64,000 nt of DNA from VXNE01 sp965116625 (GCA_965116625.1 OZ220717.1:1736001-1800000), one strand, 5' to 3'. Positions 8,408-18,580 are shown, counted from the stretch's first letter. Translations and numbers: made by a program. The notes: generated by a model from the letters alone, not told the origin.

Positions 8408-9622
8408 CTAGAAGTGGTCCGGGCAGTGCGGCGCGTGCCGCGTTGCGAACAGGTTATCAGCCCGGCGGACGGCATCCGCGTTGCCGTTGAGCAGGCCCCA
8501 TGCGGACAGTTCGCGCGCTGATCGCTGGCCGGTATAGAGCGATGCCAGTGCCTTGACGGAAATCTCCATGTCGGTAGCCGTCGGGCATGGCGCAACGTCG
8601 GCGGCGCCGCCCGAGACGGTGAGCCGATAGCTTCCCGTATTCCAGGGCGCGAGGGAATCCTCCCGAACGGTGATGGAGATCTCGCCGTCGGTGGTCCAGC
8701 CGCGTCCCTTGAGCGCCGCCGCGACATCCACCAGGCGTAGCCAGAAGCCTTCGTGGTCGCGGGCCTCGAGCAGGCGCGGCTCGAGGAAGTACTCGATCGC
8801 CGGATCGTCGGACGGCGCGCTGTTCCAGCGCACGCGCCCGACGAGGTCGTGGCGCTTGAAGTACATCCACAGGGAGCGATAGGCGTCCGACGAGAGCCAG
8901 GCGAGATCGCGGACAACGATCTCCTGGGAGCGCGCGGGGTGATCGCGCCTGCCTTCCCGCAACGTGTAGACAGCGTAGCCGTCGGGTCCCGATCTGCCAT
9001 GTGACAAGGCGATGTGGACCGGCCCGTCCGCTTCCCGTTCTTCGAGGGCATTGTGCAGCCATAGCGGCCGCGCGCGGTGCAGGTATCCCATGCGGTCGGC
9101 AACGAAGCGCACGTAGACGTCCTTGATCGAATCGTAGCCGGAAGCCACGTCCAGGCGCTCGACGCGGCTGCCGCCATCGTCGCCGTCGTGGAAGTCGATG
9201 TCCGCGGTGTCGACCGCATAGCTGCGCTGGACGGAAGCCATGGCAAAGCCGAAACGCTGGTAGATGGCGGCCTGGGAGGCCCAGAGCGCGGCAACGGGAC
9301 GTCCGCCGTCGCGCATGTCCGCGAACGCCTGAGTCATGATGCGGCGAACCAGGCCTCGGCGCCGGTATTCGGGCAGCGTACCGACGGCGGAGATTCCTCC
9401 GATGGGCAAGGCCACGCCGTTTGCCCGCATGGTGAAAGGGATGGTGGAGAAGGTCGATACGAGACGGCTGCCGTCGAAAGCGCACAGCGTCCATTCGGGT
9501 CGCGTGACGGAAGCGACGAGGTTGTCCGGCCCGTCTCCGTATGCGCCGCCGTAGACATAGCCGGCGAGCAAGCCGAACTGTCCCATCTCCTCTGCGGTCG
9601 CGGGTCGGAATTCGATGTCCAT
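8408..9622 (-). CDS. GNAT family N-acetyltransferase, Eis-like
   Basis: A 404-residue protein, the usual length of the Eis family. The N-terminal GNAT domain shows the acetyl-CoA loop in GISAVGTLPEYRRRGLVRRIM (V/I-x-x-x-x-R-R-x-G), followed by ALWASQAAIYQRFGFAMAS, which is typical of Eis-like enzymes. The C-terminal half corresponds to the second GNAT plus sterol-carrier-like domain and ends in ADNLFATRHAPHCPDHF. The ATG at 9622 (MDIEFRPATAEEM) is chosen because the upstream open frame is low-complexity. Likely acetylates amines; the substrate is unknown. Confidence 0.82.
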   Translation of the reverse strand: MDIEFRPATAEEMGQFGLLAGYVYGGAYGDGPDNLVASVTRPEWTLCAFDGSRLVSTFSTIPFTMRANGVALPIGGISAVGTLPEYRRRGLVRRIMTQAFADMRDGGRPVAALWASQAAIYQRFGFAMASVQRSYAVDTADIDFHDGDDGGSRVERLDVASGYDSIKDVYVRFVADRMGYLHRARPLWLHNALEEREADGPVHIALSHGRSGPDGYAVYTLREGRRDHPARSQEIVVRDLAWLSSDAYRSLWMYFKRHDLVGRVRWNSAPSDDPAIEYFLEPRLLEARDHEGFWLRLVDVAAALKGRGWTTDGEISITVREDSLAPWNTGSYRLTVSGGAADVAPCPTATDMEISVKALASLYTGQRSARELSAWGLLNGNADAVRRADNLFATRHAPHCPDHF

Positions 9623-9935
9623 GGCCCGGTGTCCTCTCTTTCCTGTTACCCGGTTGCCGCCACGTCGGCCCACGGCGCCGAGCGCGACCTGGCCGATACG
9701 CCCGTTGGGGAGGGTGCCCTGACTGGCAGCCTGGTGGAATGTGCAGTGGTCGTTCCCATAATAGACTCCGGCGGCTTCTTGTCCACGAGGCGTGGTTTTC
9801 GGGCCCGGGGCGGGCCCCGCAACAATCCGGATGGGTTCATTTGTTCTAGAACCGGACAATTCCATTTGTTTGACAGCATGCTTGGTGGACCCTTCAGTCG
9901 GAGTTGGCGACAATAGGTGTTGGGAGGGGTGAAAG
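9623..9935. other. Divergent intergenic region between acetyltransferase and RND operon
   Basis: A 313-bp gap with no credible gene. It contains a GC-rich perfect hairpin (CGGGGC-GG-GCCCCG, 9806-9819). TTGACA at 9870-9875 is a candidate -35 box for the efflux operon, but the -10 position (ttcagt, 9893-9898) is weak. A GGGAGGGG purine stretch just before the ATG at 9936 serves as Shine-Dalgarno. No local repressor gene is present, so control of the pump is not explained here. Confidence 0.4.
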
Positions 9936-11003
9936 ATGTCGCAAGAATCCGAAGATCGGTCCGACCGGCCTCGGTCGTATGGCTTTGCGCAGTTGGCCGG
10001 GGTCCTGGTCCTGATTGCGCTGGCACTGTATTTCGCGAGGGCGCCTGAACGCGTCGAACGTCAATCTGCTGCTGATTCGGAGGCTGCGGGCGGCAAGCCG
10101 GTCGTCAACGTGATCCAGCCGGCCCCGACCGCCGAGGCCCTGGGCCTGCGCCTGACGGGCTCCGTCAGGCTGGAGAGGACGGCGAGCGTCGTATCCGAGG
10201 TTACGGGCCGCGTGGTCTGGATTTCGCCGAATTTCAGCAACGGCGGATCGATCGCGGCGCACGAGGATGTGCTGAGAATCGATCCGACGGAGTTCCAGCT
10301 TCACGTGGAAGCGGCGGAAGCCGCGGTGGGAGAAGCGCAAGGGAAGTCTCCGTCTGCGCTCGCGGGAGCGAACGCGGCATTGAAACTGGCGCAGCTTGCG
10401 CTTGAGCGGACAAGCATATCCTTCCCCTACGACACCCGCGTGCTGAATGCGGATGTCGAAATCGGAGAACTGGTCGGTCCGGCCGACGATGTCGGTCGCG
10501 ACACTTCGCTGGGCGTGGTGTATCGGACCGAGATGCTGGAGGCGGAGGTTCCGATCGAACTTGCCGATCTTGAATCCCTGAACCCGGCGATCGGCCGGTC
10601 CGCACGACTGCATGTCGGGCCGGACACCTTTGATGCGGAAGTGGTGCGCGTGTCCTCGGTGGTAGCGCCCAGGACACGGCTTGCCACGCTGTTCCTCAAG
10701 TTCTCGGGGGAGGTGCCGGACTCCTCCCTGCCGCTGCCGGGCAGCTTTGTCGTGGCGGAGATCATGGGTCCGATGCAGAAGAACGTCTTCGTGCTGCCGG
10801 AGTCCGCGCTCCGGGAGGGCGACAGCGTCTGGGTCGTTGAAGACGGTTCCCTTGGCGTGCGGGACACGGGTGTCCTCGGGCGTGTCGAGGCGGGTTGGGT
10901 GACGAACGCATTCGATGCGGCCCAGGGGGTCGTGATCGGCACGGTACCGGGAGCCACGCAAGGCATGGCGGTGGCGGTCGCCGAAAGTACCTCCTCGACA
11001 TAG
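9936..11003 (+). CDS. RND efflux periplasmic adaptor (membrane fusion protein)
   Basis: A 355-residue MFP. A single inner-membrane anchor at about residues 17-34 (FAQLAGVLVLIALALYFA) precedes the barrel-sandwich half TASVVSEVTGRVVWISPNF, a short alpha-hairpin rich in Ala (EAAEAAVGEAQGK to LALERTSISFPYD), and the beta-barrel with VFVLPESALREGDSVWVVEDG. It bridges the inner-membrane pump and an outer-membrane channel. It is followed after 10 bp by the pump gene. No TolC-like gene is present, so an outer-membrane partner encoded elsewhere is implied. Confidence 0.88.
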   Translation: MSQESEDRSDRPRSYGFAQLAGVLVLIALALYFARAPERVERQSAADSEAAGGKPVVNVIQPAPTAEALGLRLTGSVRLERTASVVSEVTGRVVWISPNFSNGGSIAAHEDVLRIDPTEFQLHVEAAEAAVGEAQGKSPSALAGANAALKLAQLALERTSISFPYDTRVLNADVEIGELVGPADDVGRDTSLGVVYRTEMLEAEVPIELADLESLNPAIGRSARLHVGPDTFDAEVVRVSSVVAPRTRLATLFLKFSGEVPDSSLPLPGSFVVAEIMGPMQKNVFVLPESALREGDSVWVVEDGSLGVRDTGVLGRVEAGWVTNAFDAAQGVVIGTVPGATQGMAVAVAESTSST

Positions 11004-11013
11004 GGGGCCAGCC

Positions 11014-14000
11014 ATGAGCACCATCGATAGCGAAGCTTCGGCCGAGCAGGGGATATCCCTGAAGAATGGCCTGATCGCCTACTTCGCCGGCAACCCCGTG
11101 GCTGGCAATCTGCTGATGCTGTTTCTGATCGCCGGCGGCGTCATCGCCGGACTTCAACTGCCGGTGCAGCACTCCCCGGAACTCGATCTGCGGAGAGTGA
11201 TGGTCACGGTGGTGTCACCCGGCTCCTCGCCGAAGGAGATAGAGGAGGACATCAACCGTCGCATCGAAGAGAGCGTGGTAGGGCTCGCGGGAGTCGATCG
11301 GGTCGTGGCGGTCGCCACCGAAAGCCTGGGCCAGGTCGAGATTGAATTGGCGACCTTCGCAGACGCGGACTCGGTCCTCGACGACGTGAAGACTGCGGTA
11401 GCCGGCATCGAGAACTTCCCGCCTGCCGTCGCGGAACGGCCGGAAGTGGAACTCCTGCGGGCAGCGCTCGAAGTCATGACGCTGGCCGTGACGTCGACGG
11501 CGGTTTCCGAGGATCAATTGCGGACCGCGGCCGAAGAAGTGCGCGACGAATTGCTCGCGCTTCCTTCCATCTCCCAGGTGGTGTTGCGCGGTACCCGCGA
11601 CCGGGAGATCTCCATCGAGTTGAGCGAAGAGGAACTGCGCCGTCACGGGCTCTCCATCACGGAAGTGGCCGGCGTCGTGCGACGGGTATCGCTCAACCTG
11701 ACGTTCGGCGAATTGCGCACCGAGGGCGGCGGCGTGGTCCTGCACACCGTCGCCAAGCGCCAGGCCGGCGCAGAGTTCGAGGACATTCCGCTCCTCACGC
11801 GCCTCGATGGGACGATCGTGACCCTTGGGGAGGTCGCGGAGATTCGCGATGGGTTCGTTGACCAGGACGTCATGACCCGAATCGACGGCAGTCCCGGCGT
11901 GCTTGTTCGCGTCAATGCCACGGAACAGCAGTCGATCGCCGCCGTCGCCGACGAAATCATGTCCTGGCGCGCGGACTACAGCCCGCCGGACGGCGTTTCG
12001 GTGGAGGTATGGAACGACAGGGCGCAGTCGGCGCTCGACCGGATATCGCACATCCTCAGCAATGCGGTGATGGGAACGGTGCTGGTCTTCCTGCTGCTCG
12101 TCCTGGTATTTGATCTTCGCGTCGCGATCTGGATCACCGTGGGCATCGTGCTGTCCTTCATCGGTTCGCTCCTGTTTTTCGAACTCGCGGACCTGACGCT
12201 CAACCTGGGGACGATCTTCGCCCTGTTCCTGCTGGTCGGCATTGTCGTGGATGACGCCGTGGTGGTCGGCGAGAGCATTGCCGCGGAACGCGCCCGGGGC
12301 AAGAGTGCGCTCGGCGCCGCGATATCGGGCGCGCAGGCTGTGGCGGGCCCGATTACCGTGGGCGTGTTGACCACGATCATCGCGCTGTTGCCGTTTCTAT
12401 TCATCACCGCGAGCGTCTACCAGATCGTCAACGTCATTCCCTATGTGGCGCTGTTCGTTCTTGGGGTTTCGCTGATCGAGGCCTTCTTCATCCTGCCCTC
12501 CCACCTTTCCCACGAGAAGCCGTGGAGTCTGCCGCCCCTGAGCGATCTTCAGCGCCGGGTCGGAGGGCTGCTGGAGACCATCCGGGACGGCGTCGTGGCG
12601 ACGGCGGTATCGTGGTCGGTACGTCACGTCTGGTGGACGCTCGCGATCGGCGTGGTGCTCGTGCTGATCTCGCTGGTGCTCCTGCGCACGGAATCTGTCC
12701 GGATCGTCATCCTGAACGAGGGTGCCTACGTCTCGGACATGGTGCAGGCCGACCTGTACCTGCCGGTGGGCTCGCCGTTCGAGCAGACGCTTGCAGTCAC
12801 GGAGCGTTTCGTGGATGCGGCGGACTCGATCAATGATCAGCTTGCGGGAACATCGGTTGCGTCCGTCAGCGTCGTTGCGGGCAATCTCGCGTCGACGCAG
12901 ACGCACTCCGAAGTGGGCAATAGCAGCCATCTGGCCTCGGTGAGGATCCATCTCGAGGATCAGTCCGTCCGCAGCGCCTCGCCCGGCGATGTCGAACAGG
13001 CGTGGCGTCTGATCGTTGGCGATGTTTCGGACCTCGAGAGAGTCGAATACCAGGTGTCGGCCATCAAGCGCCCGCCGAATGTCGCCTATTCGGTCCAGCA
13101 CGATGATGCGGAGATCCTGAGGGACGCTGCCACGGAACTCAGGACCTCCATGGCGGCCATACCGGGCCTCTATGAGATTTCGGACAGCCTGTCACTCGGC
13201 AAACGCCACCTCGAGATTCGCCTCACGCCCGCCGGCAAGGCCGCCGGGCTGACCCCGGCGATGATCGGTAAACAGTTGCGCGCCAACTTCCACGGCCTGG
13301 AGGTCCAGCGGATCCAGCGCGGGCGCGAGGAAATCAAGGTCGTGGTGCGGTATCCCGCCGAGCGGCGCCGCAGCCTGCAGGAGCTTGCGAGCGAACGCAT
13401 CTATCGTCCCGGCGGCGGCGAGGTACCGCTATCGCTGGTGGCGCAACTCACCGAGCGGCGCGAACTGGCGAAGATGACACGAATCGACGGCAAGCAGACG
13501 GCGCTGGTGTCGGGCTATGCGGATCTCGCTATCGTCACACCGGGCCAGGCGAGGCGGGAGATTGCCGCGCAGGTCATCCCCGAGCTGGTCGCGAAGTATC
13601 CGGGACTCAGGATCGACATCGACGGGGCCGCCCGCGACGAGAAGACGATGCTGGAGACCCTGGGCACGCTGATTCCCATCGTGCTGCTCGCCATGTATGC
13701 GCTGATGGCCGGGTTCCTCCGCAGCTACTGGAAGCCCCTCGTCGCCGTGGCCGGGTTGCCGATGGCGTTCGCCGGGGCGGTGTTCAGCCACTGGGTGTTG
13801 GGATGGGACTTTACCGCCATGTCGATATTCGGCGTGATCGCGGTGGGCGGGGTGATCGTCAACGATGCGCTGGTATTGCTGGACCGCTACAACATCCTGC
13901 GTCGAGGAGACGAGATGCTCCCGGCCATCGCCGCGGCATCCGCGGCGGCGCGCCACCGGTTCCGGGCGGTGCTGCTGACCAGCCTGACGACGGTGTTCGG

Positions 14001-14151
14001 GCTGTCTCCGCTCCTCTACGAGCGCAGCGACGAACTGGTCTTCCTGGTTCCGTTCGTCGTCAGCATGCTGGGCGGACTCGTGTTCTCGACCGTGTTCGTC
14101 CTGTTCTTCCTGCCGACGCTGGTGATGATGGTCGAAGGTCGCCGGGAATAG
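11014..14151 (+). CDS. RND efflux pump permease
   Basis: A 1045-residue HAE1/AcrB-like resistance-nodulation-division transporter. It has the two-fold repeat of 12 membrane helices with two large periplasmic loops. The TM4 proton-relay pair is present in LVGIVVDDAVVVGESIA (adjacent Asp residues), and TM10 has GGVIVNDALVLLDRYN. Length is normal for the family. It exports hydrophobic compounds from the periplasm or membrane using proton flux, and pairs with the adaptor 10 bp upstream. Substrates are not evident. Confidence 0.93.
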   Translation: MSTIDSEASAEQGISLKNGLIAYFAGNPVAGNLLMLFLIAGGVIAGLQLPVQHSPELDLRRVMVTVVSPGSSPKEIEEDINRRIEESVVGLAGVDRVVAVATESLGQVEIELATFADADSVLDDVKTAVAGIENFPPAVAERPEVELLRAALEVMTLAVTSTAVSEDQLRTAAEEVRDELLALPSISQVVLRGTRDREISIELSEEELRRHGLSITEVAGVVRRVSLNLTFGELRTEGGGVVLHTVAKRQAGAEFEDIPLLTRLDGTIVTLGEVAEIRDGFVDQDVMTRIDGSPGVLVRVNATEQQSIAAVADEIMSWRADYSPPDGVSVEVWNDRAQSALDRISHILSNAVMGTVLVFLLLVLVFDLRVAIWITVGIVLSFIGSLLFFELADLTLNLGTIFALFLLVGIVVDDAVVVGESIAAERARGKSALGAAISGAQAVAGPITVGVLTTIIALLPFLFITASVYQIVNVIPYVALFVLGVSLIEAFFILPSHLSHEKPWSLPPLSDLQRRVGGLLETIRDGVVATAVSWSVRHVWWTLAIGVVLVLISLVLLRTESVRIVILNEGAYVSDMVQADLYLPVGSPFEQTLAVTERFVDAADSINDQLAGTSVASVSVVAGNLASTQTHSEVGNSSHLASVRIHLEDQSVRSASPGDVEQAWRLIVGDVSDLERVEYQVSAIKRPPNVAYSVQHDDAEILRDAATELRTSMAAIPGLYEISDSLSLGKRHLEIRLTPAGKAAGLTPAMIGKQLRANFHGLEVQRIQRGREEIKVVVRYPAERRRSLQELASERIYRPGGGEVPLSLVAQLTERRELAKMTRIDGKQTALVSGYADLAIVTPGQARREIAAQVIPELVAKYPGLRIDIDGAARDEKTMLETLGTLIPIVLLAMYALMAGFLRSYWKPLVAVAGLPMAFAGAVFSHWVLGWDFTAMSIFGVIAVGGVIVNDALVLLDRYNILRRGDEMLPAIAAASAAARHRFRAVLLTSLTTVFGLSPLLYERSDELVFLVPFVVSMLGGLVFSTVFVLFFLPTLVMMVEGRRE

Positions 14152-14204
14152 CGCTTCCCCTCTCCGGGACAGCTTTTCCAACCGCGCGACGGAGTTTCGT
14201 TCCG

Positions 14205-15443
14205 ATGACGATTCGATCCGGGTTGACGATCAATAGCGTTGCGCCGGCGTTGATCGCTACTGTCCTGATCTCGTCTGGGGCGAACGCGCAACAGCTCACA
14301 CTCGATGAATACCGCGTGTGGGCGGACACCTGGCTGCGAGGTGAGGTCAACGAGCTCTGGATTACCGATGTGGATCCCACTGGATTCAGCTATTCGGTCG
14401 TGGAGCGCGTCAGGCCTCACAGCCCCAACCTGGAAGTTCACGAGGAAGGACATGCGTCCTTTCTCGGACCGCGCGCCGCGAGATCCGAGGTGAGTGGCGA
14501 CACATTCGTGCTGCGTATCGCCGCGAACGACCGGCATGACCGGGATATCACGTACCAGGACGGGGTCTACGAGCGGCCGAGGTCCAGTTTCCAGGCGGGC
14601 TTCGACTGCGACAGGGCCTCCACGGTGATCGAGCTGGCGATCTGTCGGAACGAACGAATCGCGGCGGGCGACCGCGAACTGAACCGGCTCTATGGAGAAC
14701 TCCTGGATGCGTCCGACGCGGAGCGAAGGCGGACCCTCAGTTCGGATCAGCGGGCGTGGCTGACAAGACGAAATCGCGATTGCGTCGACGGCAACGATGC
14801 GGACATGGCTTGCCTGGCTCGGCTCTACTCCGACCGACTCGTGGCCATGGCGAGATTGAATGATCCCGCATTGGGCGTAGGGTCGTTGTTTGATGCGACT
14901 TACCTTCGTGCCATTTCGGCGCGTGGCGTCGAGTTGAGCCGGGACCTGGCCACTCGGCTCGCGATGTTTCCCCATGAAACCCGATGCTCTGGCACGGACC
15001 TGCGTGTCGGTCCGAACGATGCAGTCCTGGTTGAACAGACCTGTCACGGCGACGGTGTCCATCTATGGCCACCGGTCACCCTGGATTTTCCCATCAGGGG
15101 ATACGTTTATTCCTTCATGTTGTCTGTCGACGCGGACGGTGCGGTGTGGACCGCGACGCATACCGGAATCGACATGAACCTGGACTATCAGGAACTCGTT
15201 CAGCTTGCCGAAACGTCCGGCGACAGAGCGGAGAGGATTTGGGACGATGCGGGCCAGGGTCACTTCTCGATCCAGTCGGAAACAGGGTTCAGATTCGATC
15301 TGAGACCGTGGTGCCTGGACAGTTTCACGGAGCGCGATCACCCGTTGGCTTCGGTGGTCGATCCGCCACGCATGCCTGACATGGTGAAGGGTTGGGTGTC
15401 CCGGCACCCGATCCTGACGGATCACGTTTGCTGCTGTGGCTAG
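14205..15443 (+). CDS. Exported protein with LprI-like (DUF1311) domain
   Basis: A 412-residue protein with a signal peptide (about residues 1-28, ending SSGANAQQ). At about residues 128-210 there is a lysozyme-inhibitor LprI-type domain: FDCDRASTVIELAICRNERI, then RELNRLYGEL, DQRAWLTRRNRDC and MACLARLYSDRL, with its conserved Cys residues. The rest is unrecognised, and the protein ends in DHVCCCG. The frame is open upstream into the pump gene, but the ATG at 14205 gives the signal peptide. Likely a periplasmic or envelope protein; inhibition of host lysozyme is a family-based possibility only. Confidence 0.72.
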   Translation: MTIRSGLTINSVAPALIATVLISSGANAQQLTLDEYRVWADTWLRGEVNELWITDVDPTGFSYSVVERVRPHSPNLEVHEEGHASFLGPRAARSEVSGDTFVLRIAANDRHDRDITYQDGVYERPRSSFQAGFDCDRASTVIELAICRNERIAAGDRELNRLYGELLDASDAERRRTLSSDQRAWLTRRNRDCVDGNDADMACLARLYSDRLVAMARLNDPALGVGSLFDATYLRAISARGVELSRDLATRLAMFPHETRCSGTDLRVGPNDAVLVEQTCHGDGVHLWPPVTLDFPIRGYVYSFMLSVDADGAVWTATHTGIDMNLDYQELVQLAETSGDRAERIWDDAGQGHFSIQSETGFRFDLRPWCLDSFTERDHPLASVVDPPRMPDMVKGWVSRHPILTDHVCCCG

Positions 15444-15490
15444 CGACGGAGCAGATTCCCCAGGATCCCGTAAGAAAGAGCAGCAGGAAC

Positions 15491-16672
15491 ATGGCAATTT
15501 CCCAATCCCGCATCGAAAACGTCCACGCGTTGGCAAAGGGGTACGTGGATCGCGGTGCTTTGCCGGGCTATTCGTGCATCGTGTCGTGTGGCGAGGATGT
15601 GTGGTTCCGGGCGTACGGCATGCGCGATGTCGAACGTGGCCTGCCGGTGGAGCGCGACACGATCTTCCGCCTGCATTCGATGACCAAGCCCATCACCAGC
15701 GTCGCGCTCATGATGCTCTACGAAGAGGGCCGGTTTCAGCTCGACGACCCGGTCGCGCGGCATATCCCTTCATGGGAGAACCTCGCGGTGTTCGAGGATG
15801 GCGACGCGGAATCGTGGTCGACCACCGCCCCGGAACGGCCGATGATCGTGAAGGACCTCTTGATGCACACGTCCGGACTGACATACGGGTTCATGTACAG
15901 CCATCCGGTGGATGCGCTTTACCGCAAGCGGCGGGTCGCGAACGGCGACCTGCAGGACATGGTGGACGCGTTCGCCGACCTCCCGCTGCGTTTCTCGCCG
16001 GGGACCCGGTGGAGCTACAGCCACGCGACGGACATCTGCGGTTACCTCGTCCAGGTGTTGTCGGACACCGATCTCGACGTCTTCGTGCGCGAGCGCATCA
16101 CGGAGCCGCTCGGCATGGTGGACTCGGGGTTCATGGTTCCGCAGGCCGTGAGCGGGCGATTCGCGGCGCCCTACGAGTACCTCGAGGACGGACAGTTTGC
16201 CCGGCAGGACGATTCCGAAATCCGACCCTATCGAACCCGGCCGACGCTTCTCTCCGGCGGAGGCGGGATGGTCGCTACCATCGACGACTATCACCGGTTC
16301 GCGATGATGCTCCTCGGTGGGGGTGAACTCGACGGAGTCCGTCTGCTTGGCCGCAAGACCGTCGAGTACATGACGACGAACCACCTGCCCGGCAATAGCG
16401 ATCTCGCGGCCTTCGGGGAACGGGTGCACAGCGAGGCGCCGTTCGAGGGCACCGGCTTCGGGCTGGGCTTTTCGGTCGTGCTTGACCCGGCTACCGCCAA
16501 TGTCCTCGATTCGGTGGGCGACTTCGGCTGGGGTGGGGCGGCGAGCACCTATTTCTGGGTGGATCCGGTAGAGCGGCTCGTAGTCGTGTTCATGACGCAG
16601 CTGCGGCCATCGTCGGCCTATCCCATTCGGCGCGACCTGAAGATCGCGGTCTACCAGGCGCTGGTGGACTGA
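15491..16672 (+). CDS. Serine hydrolase, beta-lactamase/EstB family (class C fold)
   Basis: A 393-residue penicillin-binding-protein-fold hydrolase. The nucleophile motif SMTK (S63, K66, in RLHSMTKPITS) and the second motif Y176-S-H in GTRWSYSHATDICGYLV are present, with LLMHTSGL typical of the EstB branch. No signal peptide is seen, which argues for a cytoplasmic esterase rather than a secreted beta-lactamase. The ATG at 15491 is preceded by AGCAGGAAC. It follows the LprI-domain gene by 47 bp. Substrate unknown; likely ester hydrolysis. Confidence 0.87.
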   Translation: MAISQSRIENVHALAKGYVDRGALPGYSCIVSCGEDVWFRAYGMRDVERGLPVERDTIFRLHSMTKPITSVALMMLYEEGRFQLDDPVARHIPSWENLAVFEDGDAESWSTTAPERPMIVKDLLMHTSGLTYGFMYSHPVDALYRKRRVANGDLQDMVDAFADLPLRFSPGTRWSYSHATDICGYLVQVLSDTDLDVFVRERITEPLGMVDSGFMVPQAVSGRFAAPYEYLEDGQFARQDDSEIRPYRTRPTLLSGGGGMVATIDDYHRFAMMLLGGGELDGVRLLGRKTVEYMTTNHLPGNSDLAAFGERVHSEAPFEGTGFGLGFSVVLDPATANVLDSVGDFGWGGAASTYFWVDPVERLVVVFMTQLRPSSAYPIRRDLKIAVYQALVD

Positions 16673-16828
16673 CCTTAGCCAGAACACACCAACGCGGTTA
16701 CAATTGCATCCCGGTCGCCCACCGCGGTGGTCCGGCCCCCTGAATCCGACGCGTTAGCCGAGGGCGGCACTGCCAGAGTCAGTTGGTCCGCCGTCCTGGA
16801 GTCGCGAACTGTGCGCCGGATACTGGAC

Positions 16829-16876
16829 GGGCCTGGGTACGGGCCTGGATATGGGCCTGGATATGGGCCTGGATAA
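16829..16876. repeat. 12-bp tandem repeat (GGGCCTGGATAT)
   Basis: Four near-identical 12-bp units (gggcctggNtaN) run head to tail just upstream of the small membrane-protein gene. Both strands are open, which creates spurious repetitive peptides. Slippage-prone, and possibly in the 5' leader of the gene at 16909. Confidence 0.85.
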
Positions 16877-16908
16877 ATGAAGCAACAACCTGTCGACGAG
16901 GACAATCC

Positions 16909-17088
16909 GTGGACACAATCAAACGTCTCCTTTCATCCCTACCCGTGATTCTCACGCTTGCGACAATCGGCGCGCTGGCGTTGATGTACATCCTCGTTGA
17001 CGACCCGAAGAAGCAGGACGCCCTGCTGGACCAGGCTGCGGTGGACATGGAATTCCGCACGTCGGTGTCCGCGCCCGTCCGTTCGTGA
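16909..17088 (+). CDS. Small single-pass membrane protein, unknown
   Basis: A 59-residue protein starting at a GTG preceded by GAGGAC at a spacing of 5 bp. It reads MDTIKRLLSSLPVILTLATI, a hydrophobic helix to about residue 28, then DDPKKQDALLDQAAVDMEF, an acidic tail. The longer in-frame start at 16783 would include the 12-bp tandem repeat and is rejected. No family recognised. Confidence 0.5.
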   Translation: MDTIKRLLSSLPVILTLATIGALALMYILVDDPKKQDALLDQAAVDMEFRTSVSAPVRS

Positions 17089-17227
17089 GCAGCGCCGCAA
17101 GCCCATAGACCACGCAACGGCGCGGATCGGTTCCACAGCCCCCCACTTCTTTACATTGCTACCTGTTTCGCGTCCATGGCGGCGCGTGCGGTAGGATGCA
17201 CAGTTTGTTAGCGGGTCTTGGTCAGTC

Positions 17228-18580
17228 TTGTTGAGGATGCTGCGCGCGGCGCGCATACGTCGCGGAACTGTCGCGCGTCGCAGCGATGCCGCAGCGTTGG
17301 ACGGCCGGACGGTACCTGTCGACCGGTCGATGCTCGCCTCGCTCAAGCTGCGCGACTACCGGCTGTTGTGGAGCGGCATGGTCGGCTCCGCATTCGCGAT
17401 GAACATGCAGCTCGTGGCGCAGGGCTGGCTCGTATACGAGATGACGACGTCGCCGATGAAACTGGCCTGGGTATCATTGGCGTCGACGCTGCCGCAGATC
17501 TTCCTCTCGCTTGTCGGCGGGGTGCTCGCCGATCGTGCGCGCAAGCGCGAGATCATCCTGATCGGTCAGGCCATCAACGGAATCGCCACGTTACTCATGG
17601 CGGTGATCGTCATCACCGGCCATGTCCAGTTCTGGCACTTCATCTGGGTTGGTTTGATCCACGGATCGATGAACGCGCTGTCGATCCCGGCACGCAATGC
17701 CTTCATTCCCGACATCGTCGGCGAGCCGTTGATGTTCAATGCGATGGCTTTCAATACGGCCGCGTGGAACCTCTCGCGCATCCTGGGACCGGCGTTGGCG
17801 GGTGGGATGATCGCAGTGATCGCGGGCGGGGATACGAGTTCCCACTTCGCAGTGGGGATCGTCTATTTCGTGTTGTCGGTGCTGTATTTCGTCGCGGCCG
17901 GGACCGTCATGTCGATGCAGCACAAGGGCAAGGCGCAGCGCAGGCGCAGCACGGGCGTGTTCCAGCAGGTCACGGCGGGTACCCGTTACGTCCGGCGATC
18001 GCCGGTGATCGGCGGGCTGATCCTGTTGACCATCGTGTCGTTCGTGCTCGGTGCGCCGGTCCAGATGCTGATGCCGGCGTTCAACTCGGATGTGCTGAAC
18101 GGCGGACCGGACGATCTGGGCCTGCTGATGGCAGCCATGGGCGTCGGGGCGATCGCGGGATCGCTCACGCTGTCCAAGCTCGGCGGACTTCGGCGCAAGG
18201 GTTTCTGGCTGTTCTTCAACTCCTTGTTCTGGGGGGTTGCCCTGATCTGGCTTGCCGCTTGCACCACCGACTTCTGGGCGATGATCGCGGTCGGCGCAAT
18301 AGGCTTCATTTCGTCGGTCGGCATGTCGATGAATCGCACCATCGTCGTGCTGCACGCCTCACCGCGCATGCGCGGTCGCATCATGTCCATCGACACGATG
18401 ACCCACGGCCTGATGCCGCTGGGCGTACTGCCGATCGGCTATGTTGCCGAGACCGTCAGCATCCAGATGGGACTGGGCCTGGCCGGAGCCCTGTTCATCG
18501 GCGCGACCCTGGTGTTGTGGTACGCGCTGCGCGCCGTCCGCAGCATTGACCAGGGGTTCAGTCCTGGAGGCGGTTCGTGA
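17228..18580 (+). CDS. MFS transporter (EntS/DHA3-like)
   Basis: A 450-residue, about 12-helix transporter. LKLRDYRLLWSGMVGSAFAM at the membrane entry and SLVGGVLADRARKREIILIG (loop 2-3 motif of the superfamily) are typical of the EntS/DHA3 exporter branch. The substrate is unknown. The start could be anywhere between 17228 and the Met in VDRSMLASLKLRDY (17330). Its TGA overlaps the GTG start of the next gene (GTGA), which implies coupling with the LPG-synthase-like protein. Confidence 0.87.
   Translation: MLRMLRAARIRRGTVARRSDAAALDGRTVPVDRSMLASLKLRDYRLLWSGMVGSAFAMNMQLVAQGWLVYEMTTSPMKLAWVSLASTLPQIFLSLVGGVLADRARKREIILIGQAINGIATLLMAVIVITGHVQFWHFIWVGLIHGSMNALSIPARNAFIPDIVGEPLMFNAMAFNTAAWNLSRILGPALAGGMIAVIAGGDTSSHFAVGIVYFVLSVLYFVAAGTVMSMQHKGKAQRRRSTGVFQQVTAGTRYVRRSPVIGGLILLTIVSFVLGAPVQMLMPAFNSDVLNGGPDDLGLLMAAMGVGAIAGSLTLSKLGGLRRKGFWLFFNSLFWGVALIWLAACTTDFWAMIAVGAIGFISSVGMSMNRTIVVLHASPRMRGRIMSIDTMTHGLMPLGVLPIGYVAETVSIQMGLGLAGALFIGATLVLWYALRAVRSIDQGFSPGGGS

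Noticed and set aside
9806..9819. Terminator for the acetyltransferase operon or an IS end
   Set aside because: The GC-rich hairpin has no U-tract and is upstream of both divergent genes.
13803..14204. N-terminal extension of the LprI-domain protein into the pump gene
   Set aside because: It overlaps the RND coding sequence in another frame, while the ATG at 14205 gives a clear signal peptide.
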